From Branchiostoma floridae (lineage: Eukaryota; Chordata; Leptocardii; Amphioxiformes; Branchiostomatidae), in NCBI RefSeq assembly GCF_000003815.2, contig NC_049984.1, forward strand, positions 27,715,652 to 27,779,651: a stretch of 64,000 nt of DNA. The letters are read 5' to 3'. The notes under the pieces were generated by a model, which saw nothing but the letters and a program-made list of their open reading frames with translations, was not told the origin of the DNA and made no database searches. A program made the position numbers and the translations under genes. Shown in pieces: positions 9,600-20,107 of the stretch (position 1 is its first letter; every line of letters starts with the position of its first letter).

Positions 9600-9803
9600 G
9601 TGGGGTGGGGAGGGGGGCGCTGTGGGGTGGGGAGGGGGCGCACGTCACTTCCTTGGACTTCTCCTCTCCAGCTGGTCTCTCAGAAAGTTCTTCTTGCAGT
9701 AGGACTTCAGCATAGTGGTGTGGGAGGGGGGCGCTGTGGGGTGGGGAGGGGGGCGCTGTGGGGTAGGGAGGGGGGCGCTGTGGGATGGGGAGGGGGGCGC
9801 GCA
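9600..9803. repeat. G-rich repeats with a duplicated piece of the terminal exon
   Basis: Units of GGGGAGGGGGGCGCTGTGG alternate here. 9645-9720 repeats, with changes, the end of the adjacent terminal exon (FLRDQLERRSPRK and its stop). The duplication therefore carried the last codons of the exon and the start of its 3' untranslated region. Confidence 0.7.
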
Positions 9804-10082
9804 TCACTTCCTTGGACTTCTCCTCTCCAGCTGATCTCTGAGAAAGTTCTTCTCGCGGTCAGACTCAAGCATTTCCTTCTGCACGTGCTCGAGCGTCCGC
9901 AGCAGAGTGGTGCGCTCCTGTTCCGCCTCCTGCAGGGCATGCTGGGTATCCACCAGCTCTTCCCTCAGCTGCTGCTTCTCCCCCTGGAGGCACAGGTTCT
10001 CCGACAGCAGCTGTGATGTCATGCTGGCCTTCTGCTGTTCCCTCAGCCGCGCCACCTCCCTCTGGAGTTGCTCATTTTCCTC
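9804..10082 (-). CDS. Terminal coiled-coil exon of a UHRF1BP1/BLTP3-like protein
   Basis: The exon opens after the acceptor TTTTGCAATAG (10083 upwards) in phase 0 and ends at TGA 9804-9806. It encodes 92 residues starting EENEQLQREVARLREQQ and continuing as an uninterrupted heptad-rich helix (EELVDTQHALQEAEQER, LRTLEHVQKEMLESDREK), a clear coiled coil. Proteins of the UHRF1BP1/UHRF1BP1L (SHIP164, bridge-like lipid transfer) family end in a coiled coil, and the three exons upstream join it in phase. Identification rests mainly on the 14396-14652 exon. Confidence 0.72.
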   Translation of the reverse strand, partial: EENEQLQREVARLREQQKASMTSQLLSENLCLQGEKQQLREELVDTQHALQEAEQERTTLLRTLEHVQKEMLESDREKNFLRDQLERRSPRK

Positions 10083-10121
10083 CTATTGCAAAAAAGAGGT
10101 AGGTGATCAGGGTCAATGGTT

Positions 10122-10285
10122 ACACTGTCATGCACTAAAAAGATTACGCTGCCTTAAAGTTAAACCATTCAGTTTCCAAAATAAGAAAAAATTTAGATCA
10201 ACAAGTAAACAACAAACAAAAATAGCAGCAGTTCAGAGTAACACCACCACACCCTTCCATGGCTGTCTCACCAGCATTTATCTAT
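10122..10285 (+). repeat. Dispersed repeat, copy 2
   Basis: Second copy of the repeat at 7186-7372. It lies immediately upstream (minus-strand sense) of the coiled-coil terminal exon of the UHRF1BP1-like gene, inside its last intron. Confidence 0.7.
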
Positions 10286-10483
10286 TTTCCTCCTATTAGT
10301 AATATTACAACAAGAAGTGGGTGATCAGGGTCAATGTTTAGCAATAGCTTTAGACAATGCTGACAGTTAGATGTGCAAAGGTTAGATGTGATACATTTGT
10401 AGGTCATTCAGTATGATATAACCAGCTGCTGACGAGCCAAGTGCCTGCCAAGCTGTACTGATACAGATAGTTAGTATTCATTT

Positions 10484-10691
10484 CCTGTAAATGCATTTAA
10501 GTTTGCGGGGATTTAATTTTGCGGTAGCGGGAAATGGACTTTTCGCGGTGGTTTTCATTTCGCGGTAGCACCATGCACTGTAGTCTCTTACTGTTATGGA
10601 AAAATGTTCGCGGTGGTTTTAAATTCGCGGTGAAGCGGCCGCCGCGAAAACCGCGAACATTAATCCACCGCGAACATTTCTGCATTTACAG
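10484..10691. mobile_element. MITE with 9-bp target duplication (MULE-like)
   Basis: A 207-bp element with ends CTGTAAATGCA and TGCATTTACAG, rich in GCGGTGG and TTCGCGG blocks that pair internally. It is flanked by TATTCATTT at 10475-10483 and 10692-10700. A 9-bp duplication and non-coding content suggest a Mutator-like non-autonomous element. It lies in the last intron of the UHRF1BP1-like gene. Confidence 0.75.
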
Positions 10692-11210
10692 TATTCATTT
10701 GGCTGTACTATCAGTCAAGGTTACCCACAAGCCATTGCCTCTTGCATCAAAAGACCACAGGTTCAGATCATGGTCCAGTCATCAGTGCCCTGACTCCTAA
10801 CTTTTACACTTAAGATAGGGGCTAAGCCAGATGTCCATGCCCCAAGGATGCCAGAGAAACCACAACACATACATGCACAAGGTGTGTGGTGACCTACCTT
10901 CAAGTTCCAAATGCACAGCATTGCATTAATAATAATATGAAATGATTTTGGGGAGTAACTTTTCCCCCTTTTTGAGAAGAAGTTACTTGTCTGTGTGTGT
11001 GCGTGTTGCCTGTGTGTTCTGGCTACATTTTAACTCTACAAGCCTAGGATGGCCTTATCATTGATAAAAGTCTGGGTGGATAGTTGGGAAGCCTTGGAAG
11101 CAATCAGTTAAAACAACACAGTCATAAATCAACTGTTACAGATAATTTTCTTCAGCCCATGGTTCACTGAAGTCCAATCCAGACTTAATAAATTGTAAAG
11201 AGTGTCGTAC

Positions 11211-11338
11211 CTTGAGCGCTGATATCTGTGTGACCCCTGACCCTCCTGCCTGTAGCCCTGATCTGCCTGCTCCAGCCTGTGTGTACTCTGTCGGTCTCAC
11301 CGATAAACCTACATCCGGCCGTGGGGAGGGCGCCAAAC
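11211..11338 (-). CDS. Internal exon of the UHRF1BP1-like gene
   Basis: 128-nt exon bounded by acceptor ATGTTACAG and donor GTACGA. Entered in the phase left by the 12626-12734 exon it reads LAPSPRPDVGLSVRP followed by TEYTQAGAGRSG and ends QISALK in phase 0, which fits the terminal coiled-coil exon. Low-complexity linker composition. Partial copies of this exon form a tandem array just upstream. Phase continuity over four exons is the main evidence that it is real. Confidence 0.6.
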
Positions 11339-12160
11339 CTGTAACATACGCACATGCATGTTATCTGTTATGATATCTGTGTGCCTGTAGCCTGGTCTGC
11401 CTGTACCTGTAACATCCACACATAGTCATGTTATCTGTTGTGATATCTGTGTGCCTGTAGCCCTGGTCTGCCTGCACCAGCCTGTGTGTAGTCTGTCGGT
11501 CTCACTGATAAACCTACATCCGGCCGTGGGGAGGGCGACAAACCTGTAACGTACACACATGCATGTTATCTGTTATGACATCTGTGTGCCTGTAGCATTG
11601 GCCTACCTGCACCTGTAACATCCACACATACATGTTATCTGTTGTGATATCTGTGTGCCTGTAGCCTGGTCTGCCTGCACCAGCCTGTGTGTAGTCTGTC
11701 GGACTCACTGATAAACCTACAGACAGCACTGAGGAGGGCGCCAAACCTGTAACATACACACATGCATGTTATCTGTTGTGATATCTGTGTGCCTGTAGCC
11801 CTGGTCTGCCTGCACCAGCCTGTGTGTAGTCCGTTGGTCTCACTGATAAACCTACATCCGGCCGTGGGGAGGGCGCCAAACCTGTAACGTACAATCATGC
11901 ATGTTATCTGTTATGATATCTGTGTGCCTGTAGCCTGGTCTACCTGCACCAGCCTGTGTGTAGTCTGTCGGTCTCACTGATAAACCTACATCCGGCCGTG
12001 GGGAGGGCGCCAAACCTGCAACAATCACACATACATGTTATCTGTTGTGATATCTGTGTGCCTGTAGCTCTGGTCTGCCTGCACCAGCCTGTGTGTAGTC
12101 TGTCGGACTCACTGATGAACCTACATCCAGCCTTGGGGAGGGGGCCAAACCTGAAACATA
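11339..12160 (-). repeat. Tandem array of partial exon copies, five extra units
   Basis: Each unit (about 132-204 bp) contains the acceptor and first half of the adjacent 128-nt exon, recognisable by GGCGCCAAAC / CCGGCCGTGGGGAGGG and CACTGATAAACCTACA, followed by CTGTAACATACACACATGC and TGTTATCTGTTGTGATATC. Unit edges (exon 5' ends) lie near 11542, 11746, 11880, 12018 and 12150. The downstream half with the donor is replaced, so the copies look like decoy acceptors rather than complete exons. Confidence 0.75.
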
Positions 12161-12625
12161 GTTACCAACTATTCAATCTTTATCTAGATAAACAATCTTA
12201 GGTTTTATTCAGACTCAGACAGCTGGATGCATTTGGTAGATTACTTTTGGATGTTTGGAGTGACATCCATCACTCTACTTCAGCATCATTAGAATGAACT
12301 GGCATTACTTTCTAGTGACACTGAATGTGTGACTGTCTGTGATGGAGGTCACTTGAAATGTCTAGATGGGAACTCTGAACTTCATCCATTTGTAGATACG
12401 TGTAGAGATTGAATTGTCAACAACTAACATGTCATAATAATCATCTTTCTACATCATTCTGTGACATGTGCATGTCATGAAAACTACATTTCAAAAGATT
12501 ATGGTACTTGAACACACACAATGTACCTCATACTCAAACTCCTAGGCCAGCTGTTAAGGATGCTACTTTGCACCTAAAAACTTTTAAATACATCCATATT
12601 CTACAGAAGTCTCGGTATTACTTAC

Positions 12626-12734
12626 AGGTGAGATGGAATATTCCGTCCTCCCTCCGTACCACAGTGGCGCGGTCCACGTGGATGTCCAGAGGGACAGTCC
12701 CGGGAGAACCAGGGTTAAGGGGAGGGCCGTCGTC
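12626..12734 (-). CDS. Exon of the UHRF1BP1-like gene
   Basis: 109-nt exon between acceptor GTTACCAG and donor GTAAGT. It enters in phase 0 and reads DDGPPLNPGSPGTVPLDIHV followed by DRATVVRREDGIFHLT, leaving in phase 1. The DDG.P.NPGSPG.VPLDI..D...V.R.EDGIFH pattern matches the conserved C-terminal beta-structured region of UHRF1BP1/UHRF1BP1L-type proteins as I remember the family. It continues directly from VDFVDSQLSLV of the upstream exon. Confidence 0.68.
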
Positions 12735-13011
12735 CTGGTAACGGGGGAATAGAGTTTACTTTGTGTCCATACAATTATGTAAACTTTGTGTCCATACAAT
12801 GTAGATGGGAAAGATACTTCATGTATAGGTATCTAATGATTAATATATGTGTGGTTAATAGTATTAGCTTTAAGGCTAAATTAGCTTATCTTATCTTAAA
12901 TTTTGTTCCCTAAGCTAGTGTCAGATAAGCACAGGTAGCTTCTACCTTTCATGGATTGTATCATGAATTACTTACTTTCTGGTATGATTTCTTACAGTAC
13001 GACATAACGTT

Positions 13012-13189
13012 NNNNNNNNNNNNNNNNNNNNNNNNNNNNNNNNNNNNNNNNNNNNNNNNNNNNNNNNNNNNNNNNNNNNNNNNNNNNNNNNNNNNNNNNN
13101 NNNNNNNNNNNNNNNNNNNNNNNNNNNNNNNNNNNNNNNNNNNNNNNNNNNNNNNNNNNNNNNNNNNNNNNNNNNNNNNNNNNNNNNNN
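13012..13189. other. Assembly gap (178 N)
   Basis: Run of Ns inside an intron of the UHRF1BP1-like gene. Confidence 0.99.
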
Positions 13190-13459
13190 AAGGCACAGAT
13201 CAGAGTTGTGCAAAATATTGACTCTTCGAATCAAGAAAAAACAGTAAAGGGGCAGGGCAGAAGTTTCTTGAAGTCTTACCCAGAACTCCTAAATCGAGCA
13301 AGCGGGAAACCCAAATCCACAGGTGAACAACATACAGTCAAAGTTCTCAAACAGACATACAATCAGACTGCTCACAGTGGGGTGTGTGGGAAATTGGTTG
13401 GAGCAAGGTGTTTACCTTATAACTGTTACATTATTCACTGATTAATCTGACACACTATT

Positions 13460-13796
13460 CAGGGTTCGAAATACTTTTTCTGCATACCTGCACTGGTGCA
13501 GGTAACATTGAAAATTACCTGCACCAGACAAATTTTACCTGCACCACTCTAGATTTAGGAAGTATGGATCATACTAGAATTGTTCGGGAACCATTGGTAT
13601 TTATACTTACTGGTGGTAAAAGTCAATGCAGCTAATAACAATCCACATACATGTATACCTACATCACAGGACATTTATGTTTAAAACCCTTTACATGGAC
13701 CAGTGCAGGTTAGGTGCAGGTAGACACCAGAAATACCTGCACAGCTCCAATTTTACCTGTACTAACCTGCATATGCAGGTGGTATTTCGAGCACTG
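13460..13796. mobile_element. MITE with imperfect 15-bp terminal inverted repeats
   Basis: The left end CAGGGTTCGAAATAC and the right end, read inwards as CAGTGCTCGAAATAC, pair at 13 of 15 positions. CTATT flanks both sides (before 13460 and from 13797). The interior is full of ACCTGCAC / GTGCAGGT blocks in both orientations. No coding capacity. It lies in an intron of the UHRF1BP1-like gene. Confidence 0.65.
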
Positions 13797-14395
13797 CTAT
13801 TGTTTGCTTCCTTCCATTTAACGTTGGGTAAACTTAAATTCAGAAATTCTGCAATGTGTCATTACAAAAGGCTATCAAAGGTGTCCATCAGCGACATGGC
13901 AAACAATATTTCATGAAAAAATTAGAAGTGAAGAAAGGTGAGTTGTATAAAATAAAACAGCAACAATTACATCTAGACAGACATCTAGAAAGAGTGATGA
14001 TTTACAAGACAATGTGTTTAAGAACAACCGTGTCTGTGCCATTTGGGACTTACCAAAGGTAGGAAAAGCTTGATCTGAGACAACAGAACAAGAGAGACGG
14101 ACGTGAAAGTGTAATAACAATGCAGTACATTGTCTTAAAACATCCACCAAAAAACAAACAAATTCTCATAAAAGTGTTGAACAATGAGGAACAAAAAAAG
14201 GACGAGAAAATCAATTCTCACAAAACCATGTACCACATGTTGAATATGTTCGGAAATCAGTTCAAATTGGATGAAATGGCAAAAGCAAAATCTAAAAGAT
14301 GACAGTATCATCCAGGTGTTGGAATGGCACCACAGGTTGTAGTACCGAGCAGAACGGCCTCCGCCCCTGGGGTGTAGCCAAAAACGTTAACTCAC

Positions 14396-14652
14396 CACAA
14401 GGCTTAACTGCGAATCGACGAAATCCACTCTCATCGGCATGGGGGTGGTGAGAATCTCATCCTCGATCAGGCTCGCAACCCCTGTCAGCGTCGACATGGT
14501 AACGACCCCGGCCGCGCCCTGCAGCTGCAGTTCCAGGTGACCCAGCTTGGGGGCGTTGGGAGAGTACCGCGCTGCATGCGGCCCGCTCTCCAGGCGAGCC
14601 GAGACGTGCGGAAAGGCGTCCGTCGGAGGCGGTAGGGGCACGTCTTTCTTTC
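14396..14652 (-). CDS. VPS13/BLTP-type exon of a UHRF1BP1-like gene
   Basis: 257-nt exon between acceptor CCCATTGCAG and donor GTGAGT. It begins in phase 2 with KKDVPLPPPTDAFPHVSARL, continues with ESGPHAARYSPNAPKLGHLE and LQGAAGVVTMSTLTGVASLI, and ends EDEILTTPMPMRVDFVDSQL-SLV in phase 0. The ...SARLESGPH...KLGHLE....  L.SL.EDE......PM...V pattern fits the tubular lipid-transfer region of UHRF1BP1/UHRF1BP1L (BLTP3), which act at endosome-organelle contacts. More upstream exons would lie beyond 14.7 kb; none was identified in the window, so the gene is seen only at its 3' end. Confidence 0.7.
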
Positions 14653-17405
14653 CTGCAATGGGACGTTACAAAAACCATCAACTTCATAATCCTGGTGTTC
14701 TAAAAAGCTCATAGTTGAAACTTAGCGCCAAAGCAAACCCCAAAAACTGTCAAGTCAGTCTAAGTGACTGTTGCTTTTTTTCACTTTTCACAAGAGTTTT
14801 ACCCTGGCAGGCAACCTCAGATATATTTCTGTTGACAATTGCTGTGTTCAGCTGGTAGCTCAACATATCTTTCTTTCTGGTGGCGTCTACTGTCTACTTG
14901 TCTTTTCAGTATTTACTAAGGATTCTTAACTCTCTGAGCTTTACATTTTTGCAAAATGCTAAAATAAACAAAAATAAAAGATGACCTGGTAAAATACAAT
15001 TTTATGAATCGAAAAAGTCATGCATTCCTGAAAACAAAGAAATCAAATTAGTATTAATTAAGAAAAAAAGGAATAATTGACAAAGTAAACGACTGAAAAG
15101 AACAAAGGATTGTGGGTAACAGGAACCAGAGAGCCCCTGACCGGGAATGATGGGACGGATCTGAGAAAAGGGAAAAGAAACGAGGGATCAAAATGAAGCG
15201 ACACACTTTAAACCCTAAATCTACAGGAGAACAGTAGGCTGGATGAACGCTAACATATGCGGCATGCAGTTACTGTAGCGCAGTTCTGANNNNNNNNNNN
15301 NNNNNNNNNNNNNNNNNNNNNNNNNNNNNNNNNNNNNNNNNNNNNNNNNNNNNNNNNNNNNNNNNNNNNNNNNNNNNNNNNNNNNNNNNACAAGCGCCGC
15401 CAGAAAATAGTGCGACCGTAAAGAAAGCGTCTAATGAATATGTATCTCGTCATATTTGACTACAATGTTTATTCAAGACTGTTTGATTCTAGTGTGTGTA
15501 AATTTTGACGGTGTTACTTGTACGCAAGTCTTTCATTTGACGGTTAGCGATGTTCCAGATGTTTACGCGCATTGATACAAAAGAGGTGCTTCTGTTCTGT
15601 GTGGAATTTAGTCAGTGCAGGGCTGCCATTGTGAGGTGAGGTTGGAAATGTTGGATCAGACCTTGTTATCGTATTTTACCCTTATTTTTTGCTTTGAAAA
15701 GCTTTGCAGGTTACTTGTAGTTGTTCATAAGGACATTTTAGGTTTGAAATTGCAAACAAACATTGCTAGTGAGGAAAAAATCGATCTTTTATATGCGGGC
15801 CATGGCGGCCTTAACCTAACGTGGGGGGAATTTTCTGGCATTGAAACTGAATGGAAAATAATGATTTTGCCGGAGTTCTCTGCATAATTTGTCGGCGTAT
15901 TGAAATTATTGTTACTTTTTTGTGTGGTGCCTGGACAACACTTCTGTGATTTCCTTGAGTGTGAAGTTGGTTCTTGTTACCGAGTTCTGTTGTCAGAGAA
16001 CAAAGGACGGGGATGGCGTGGTCGGGTCACACGGGTTCTTTGTGTTCGACGTTCACTGGATTATGTAAAACGTCTTCTCAGTGCAAGGCCAACTGTTGAG
16101 TATATGGGAGGATATTGGTAGCTGAGGCGGTATTTTGCATGGGTTGAAATGAAAATTATGTGACTCACAGCTTTGTACGTAGCTTTGTTGTACGTTCTGC
16201 CCTTTGTCATTCCTATAATTGTATGCTCTGAACAGTGGTATGCCAAGCTTTCATTTTGCTGAAAGCTTCTTGGAGTAACCATGTGTGCATGTGCAATTAT
16301 TCTGCTCATGTCACAACTGTTAACATCTTGAGATGTTTCAAATTATTCGTCCATTCTTGTTACACTATCTCATCCCTAAATGTTGTGCAATGTGTTTCTT
16401 TCCCACAGGTCCCTAGAGGTGTACAGCAAGGTACATGGGTCTGGTGCAGACTGGTGGTGTCTGAAGTGTGGAAATCATCAGTGTCTACAGCAGGATGCTG
16501 AGACAAAACTACCTGCCCCTTGATGAGAAAAGTAGCTGTGTCTTCCATACACCCAGATATAAACATAGGTGACAGAGCAAAACTATTGGCTATGGCCGAA
16601 CATCCAGTTCACTCGGGGTGGGTGGGTCAGGTCTTAAAATATTACAGCTGTCAAGCCTCTTGGAAACCCAGACTTCGGGGACTGTGCCTCTGGTACAGTG
16701 GGGGCTTGTTCAGCTAAGTTAGATGGGTTTGCTGGATGTCAAGGCCACAAATAATGTTTCGTTCCTTTTGCTCTTGTTCCTGATGGTACTTCAGCCCAGC
16801 ATAGAGGCAATGCTGTTAAACTCCTGCTAATGTGTCTGTTCTGCACTTGTTTTTTCCTCGTACGCCTCGCTGGCAGCAGCCACATTCTTTTGCAGTGTGG
16901 TCTGATCAGGGTCTGGGATATCAAGCAGACCAAATATGGGTTAGACAGTAGTAACACCATACCTGTCCTTTCCCCACTGCAAAGATTTGGAGGTCACAGG
17001 CCCTTTATACAATAAGTCTGTGACAATGTGTGTGCATGGTGTGTTTATTATTCTTTCAAAGATTTCTCCAAACTTTGAGGTTGTGAGACGTCCTTTCAAA
17101 GCTGTCCCAGTTGTCTGGTTCAATGACTTGCAAGTGCAGAATTAGAGGCGATCTGTTGAATAAGAAGAAGAATGATGAGATGAATGTTGCAAGCAATTAA
17201 CCTGCAAATACCTTTTCATTTCTATTCCAATGCTGATATGGTTTAACTTTACAGCTCTGATATAGGTCATGTTGTCATATGGGGAAAATGATAACGCATA
17301 CAAAGATAAAAATGGTCTTTATTTGACCCTCATATCCTGTGAGGAATGATGAGATTGACAGTGACACAGTTCATAACTTTATTTTGAATATAAAAATTTA
17401 TTCTT
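14653..17405. other. Non-coding stretch with a 100-N gap at 15290-15389
   Basis: No supported exon. It contains a repeat shared with 28735-28885 (see 16585) and, directly after the gap, a short piece (CGCCGCCAGAAAATAGT) shared with the ends of the repeats at 27460 and 56385. Confidence 0.5.
16585..16740 (+). repeat. Dispersed repeat shared with 28735-28885, copy 1
   Basis: Both copies read GGC(C/A)GAACATCCA near the start, then a long nearly identical block beginning AGCCTCTTGGAAACCCAGAC and ending near TTAGATGGGT. Same orientation, 12 kb apart. Family unknown. Confidence 0.75.
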
Positions 17406-17640
17406 TCAACGCTTTCCCGTGTGCATGCGTGCATTGCGCCTCCTTCCGACGTAAACGACCTCGACATCGGACTCCGTGCCGGAGTGGGCCTGCTCGTCCT
17501 CCGGTGCCATGTCATGCTTGGGCTGTTCGTCATCTGACCCCGTGTCCGTGTCGGGGTGGGCCTGTGGTACGGTGTCGGAGGTGGCGGGGTACCTCGCGCC
17601 TCTGGTGGTGGTGGAGGGTGTGGCGGGGTCTATGGCGCCC
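17406..17640 (-). CDS. Candidate terminal exon, unrecognised acidic protein
   Basis: Opens after acceptor ATCTTCAAAAG and ends at a stop at 17406. About 77 residues: GAIDPATPSTTTRGARYPAT, then an acidic stretch DTDTGSDDEQPKHDMAPEDE, and a basic end GRRRNARMHTGKR. No known domain. Further possible minus-strand exons lie at about 17790-17890 (TPPEEWVRFMAWCALDTLF) and 18056-18120 (GYTGGRACGDLVHILIGQN), but I could not join them in phase, so the gene model is unresolved. Confidence 0.3.
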
Positions 17641-18325
17641 CTTTTGAAGATAAAAGAAGGAAATAATATACTTAACGTAAAAGCTGTTGCAAATTTTAAC
17701 AATGCACACAGAAGCGATGTAAAAGGTAGAACTAACTGATACGAGATACACAAAAACATAACAGAATAAAGATGAAAACTCATGGAACAGGGTGTCCAGG
17801 GCGCACCACGCCATAAACCGCACCCACTCCTCGGGGGGTGTTTCTACCACATGCTGCATAACGTGCAAACGACGTCTGGTGTTTTCCCTATATGAAGATA
17901 CATGATTATAAGTTAAGGAGGTGTTTTTAACAACGGTTGGAAAATGTACAGAGCTATCTCAGCATGATGTTTAAGAGTACATCTTTAAAACGGTATCAAA
18001 CGAATCGTATTTACGACAAAAAGAAAAAAAAGAGTGAAAACTCACCGTTCTGGCCTATAAGAATGTGGACGAGGTCCCCACATGCCCTCCCCCCGGTATA
18101 GCCGGTCATTCTCTGGTCATGAAGGATCCGCATAAGCGGCGCCCTGTCCGATTGCTTTTTTAACTGTATTTGTAACAGCTGTATTCCTATTATACAACAA
18201 ATAAGACGAACATTTATTAAACTGAGCGCACGGGTCGTCATCGAAGAAAAATTGAATTAGTTTTGGCAAAACAGTTTCGACAGTCGTACACGATAATGCA
18301 GCGGTAACAAAAATAACAGCGGTAA

Positions 18326-18972
18326 CTAAACATAGAATCCGTGAAACACATGGCGAAACAGCTTTGACTTAGCATGAGAATGATCTTGATGCTTGCATTT
18401 GTAATTGGAAATGATACTTAAAGAGTAAGTATGCATTGAGGATAGCCAAGCTGAATATATGAAAGAACGCTTTCTTACGCCATTTGAGGGTGCGTCAGGG
18501 AAGCTGAGATACGAGACCATCTGATCCGACGAATCGACCGCTCCCATGTACCTGTTGTAGTTGTGTACACACTCCAGTTTAATAATCTCCACCCTGTCAC
18601 AGTTTCGTTTGCCAGTGCCAACGATCTTTGCACTGTGGGTAGTTGACAGCATTTTCACGTCACGTCTGTCCTTGTACTTCAGGGCAAGGATGGGTCCGTA
18701 AGCCATGCAAAACCTCTCTTTCAGGTGTGGATAGCTTGGCATCCTTGAACTCTTGAGGGAAGGCCCTTGCGGTTTCGCACTGTTCTGCAGGCATTGGTGC
18801 CTGCATCAATCAGATCTAGGTACAACTGTGGGGAAGATAAGTAGTTGTCAGTAGTTGTTAGCATGTAGATGTTACTGACCTGCTCATGTTCAAGTTGGAC
18901 AGTCGATGTAGTAGTCGCGGCTGTGGCCGTTACTGTCCATTTCATTGTCTGCGGACAGCAGGCGGGTAGCAA
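18326..18972 (-). pseudogene. piggyBac-type transposase fragment (DDE_Tnp_1_7)
   Basis: The upstream part reads TDNYLSSPQLYLDLIDAGTN followed by ACRTVRNRKGLP, the block around the second catalytic Asp. The sequence then shifts frame (18721-18742) to GPILALKYKDRRDVKMLSTT and VHNYNRYMGAVDSSDQM, which holds the third catalytic Asp. At least one frameshift separates the halves, the first Asp region and N-terminus are missing, and no terminal repeats were found. It is a decayed copy. A second transposon relic (Harbinger type) lies directly upstream. Confidence 0.82.
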
Positions 18973-19021
18973 ATGAGGGTAGCTGCCTCATAATCATAAC
19001 ATGAAAATACTGAACAACAGA

Positions 19022-19351
19022 CTATGTATGCCAGTACAGCGTGACGGCAAGTCTTTTTTTCTGCTGAAATGGCGTCGCGCATCCGAGTGCTCTTTCTCTC
19101 AATTGTCGGTCGCAGTTCGTCAAGTAGACGTTCAAAAGTGCCCTACGTAGCCGAAATCGGCTGTACCAATCCTGGTCACAGAATGTAGGCAGGGCAACAA
19201 TGTCCCACCAGTGGCTGCTTTCCCAGATCTCGCGACCAACAAAACATGCCTCAATGATCGCAACGCCAGCCAGAAATAGAATACTGGGTTTACTTTGACA
19301 ACTGTATGCGTCCTGTACGGCGTCTTCTCTGTCAGCACAGCATTCTCGCAT
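19022..19351 (-). pseudogene. Harbinger/IS4EU-type transposase N-terminal relic
   Basis: WWDIVALPTFCDQDWYSRFR matches the typical ...WW..VV...F...DW...FR start of PIF/Harbinger transposases. The next block, ERLLDELRPTIERKSTRMRD followed by AISAEK, continues in another frame, and then the first frame returns with KKRLAVTLYWHT. Three frames are needed, so it is a pseudogene. The catalytic DDE region is not present; the sequence is followed by the piggyBac relic. Confidence 0.6.
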
Positions 19352-20107
19352 GCTAAAATCGCTGCTGGTTGAAGAAGGAGTGCGATAATAACGACAAAAA
19401 CATCATATACATCTGCTGCATGAACAGCAGCATGTTTTCTCCCGCCACGTTTTCACACATCCTGTCGTTGACTTGCACAACGACTGTGTAATGTATACAG
19501 TTCTGGCAAACAATGTCATGCGCACAGTAGCTTGTAATTTGACATTTAACCAGCTAGTCTTTTGAACAGGGTAGCCCCCAAGTCGGACATCATCCGCACT
19601 CGGCACTTCCGACATGGACATCGTTAAGGTTTTGCCTGATGGTACTTTTTGCCACATAAATCACAGCCCACACTGCCATCACAAATCTTCAGTGCATGGA
19701 CTTGCCCAAACAGGGCACATGACTGTGCCTTGTGCTGGTTGGCTACTGTTATAAAGTGAGGTAGCCTGGTATCATTACAAGAACATGATCATGAACATTC
19801 AAGCCCATTGCAAGAAAGGAGTGGGAACAGTTTCCTGGCTCCTTAAAATGTTGTGAATATTGTACACATACCTTTTTTGCGTTTGCTCGTATGGTACTTT
19901 CTCTGTCGTCCATTCGTGGCGATCCTTTTTTCTACGTATTTTCTTGTGCTCTTGTCATCCACCAATGGAAACAACTGCAGTACCTTTTTTCGCAGCTTGT
20001 GTTATGAGAGGACGTCTCCTTAGAGAGGATCGGGGTTGTCTGATTGTTCACTGGTATATAAATGAAGTATACAGAAAATCGGATCTTTTGCTTTATTGAC
20101 TTCAGCC

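Noticed and set aside
9600-10016. Gly/Arg-rich plus-strand frame
   Set aside because: Antisense to the coiled-coil exon and to the G-rich repeat; no independent support.
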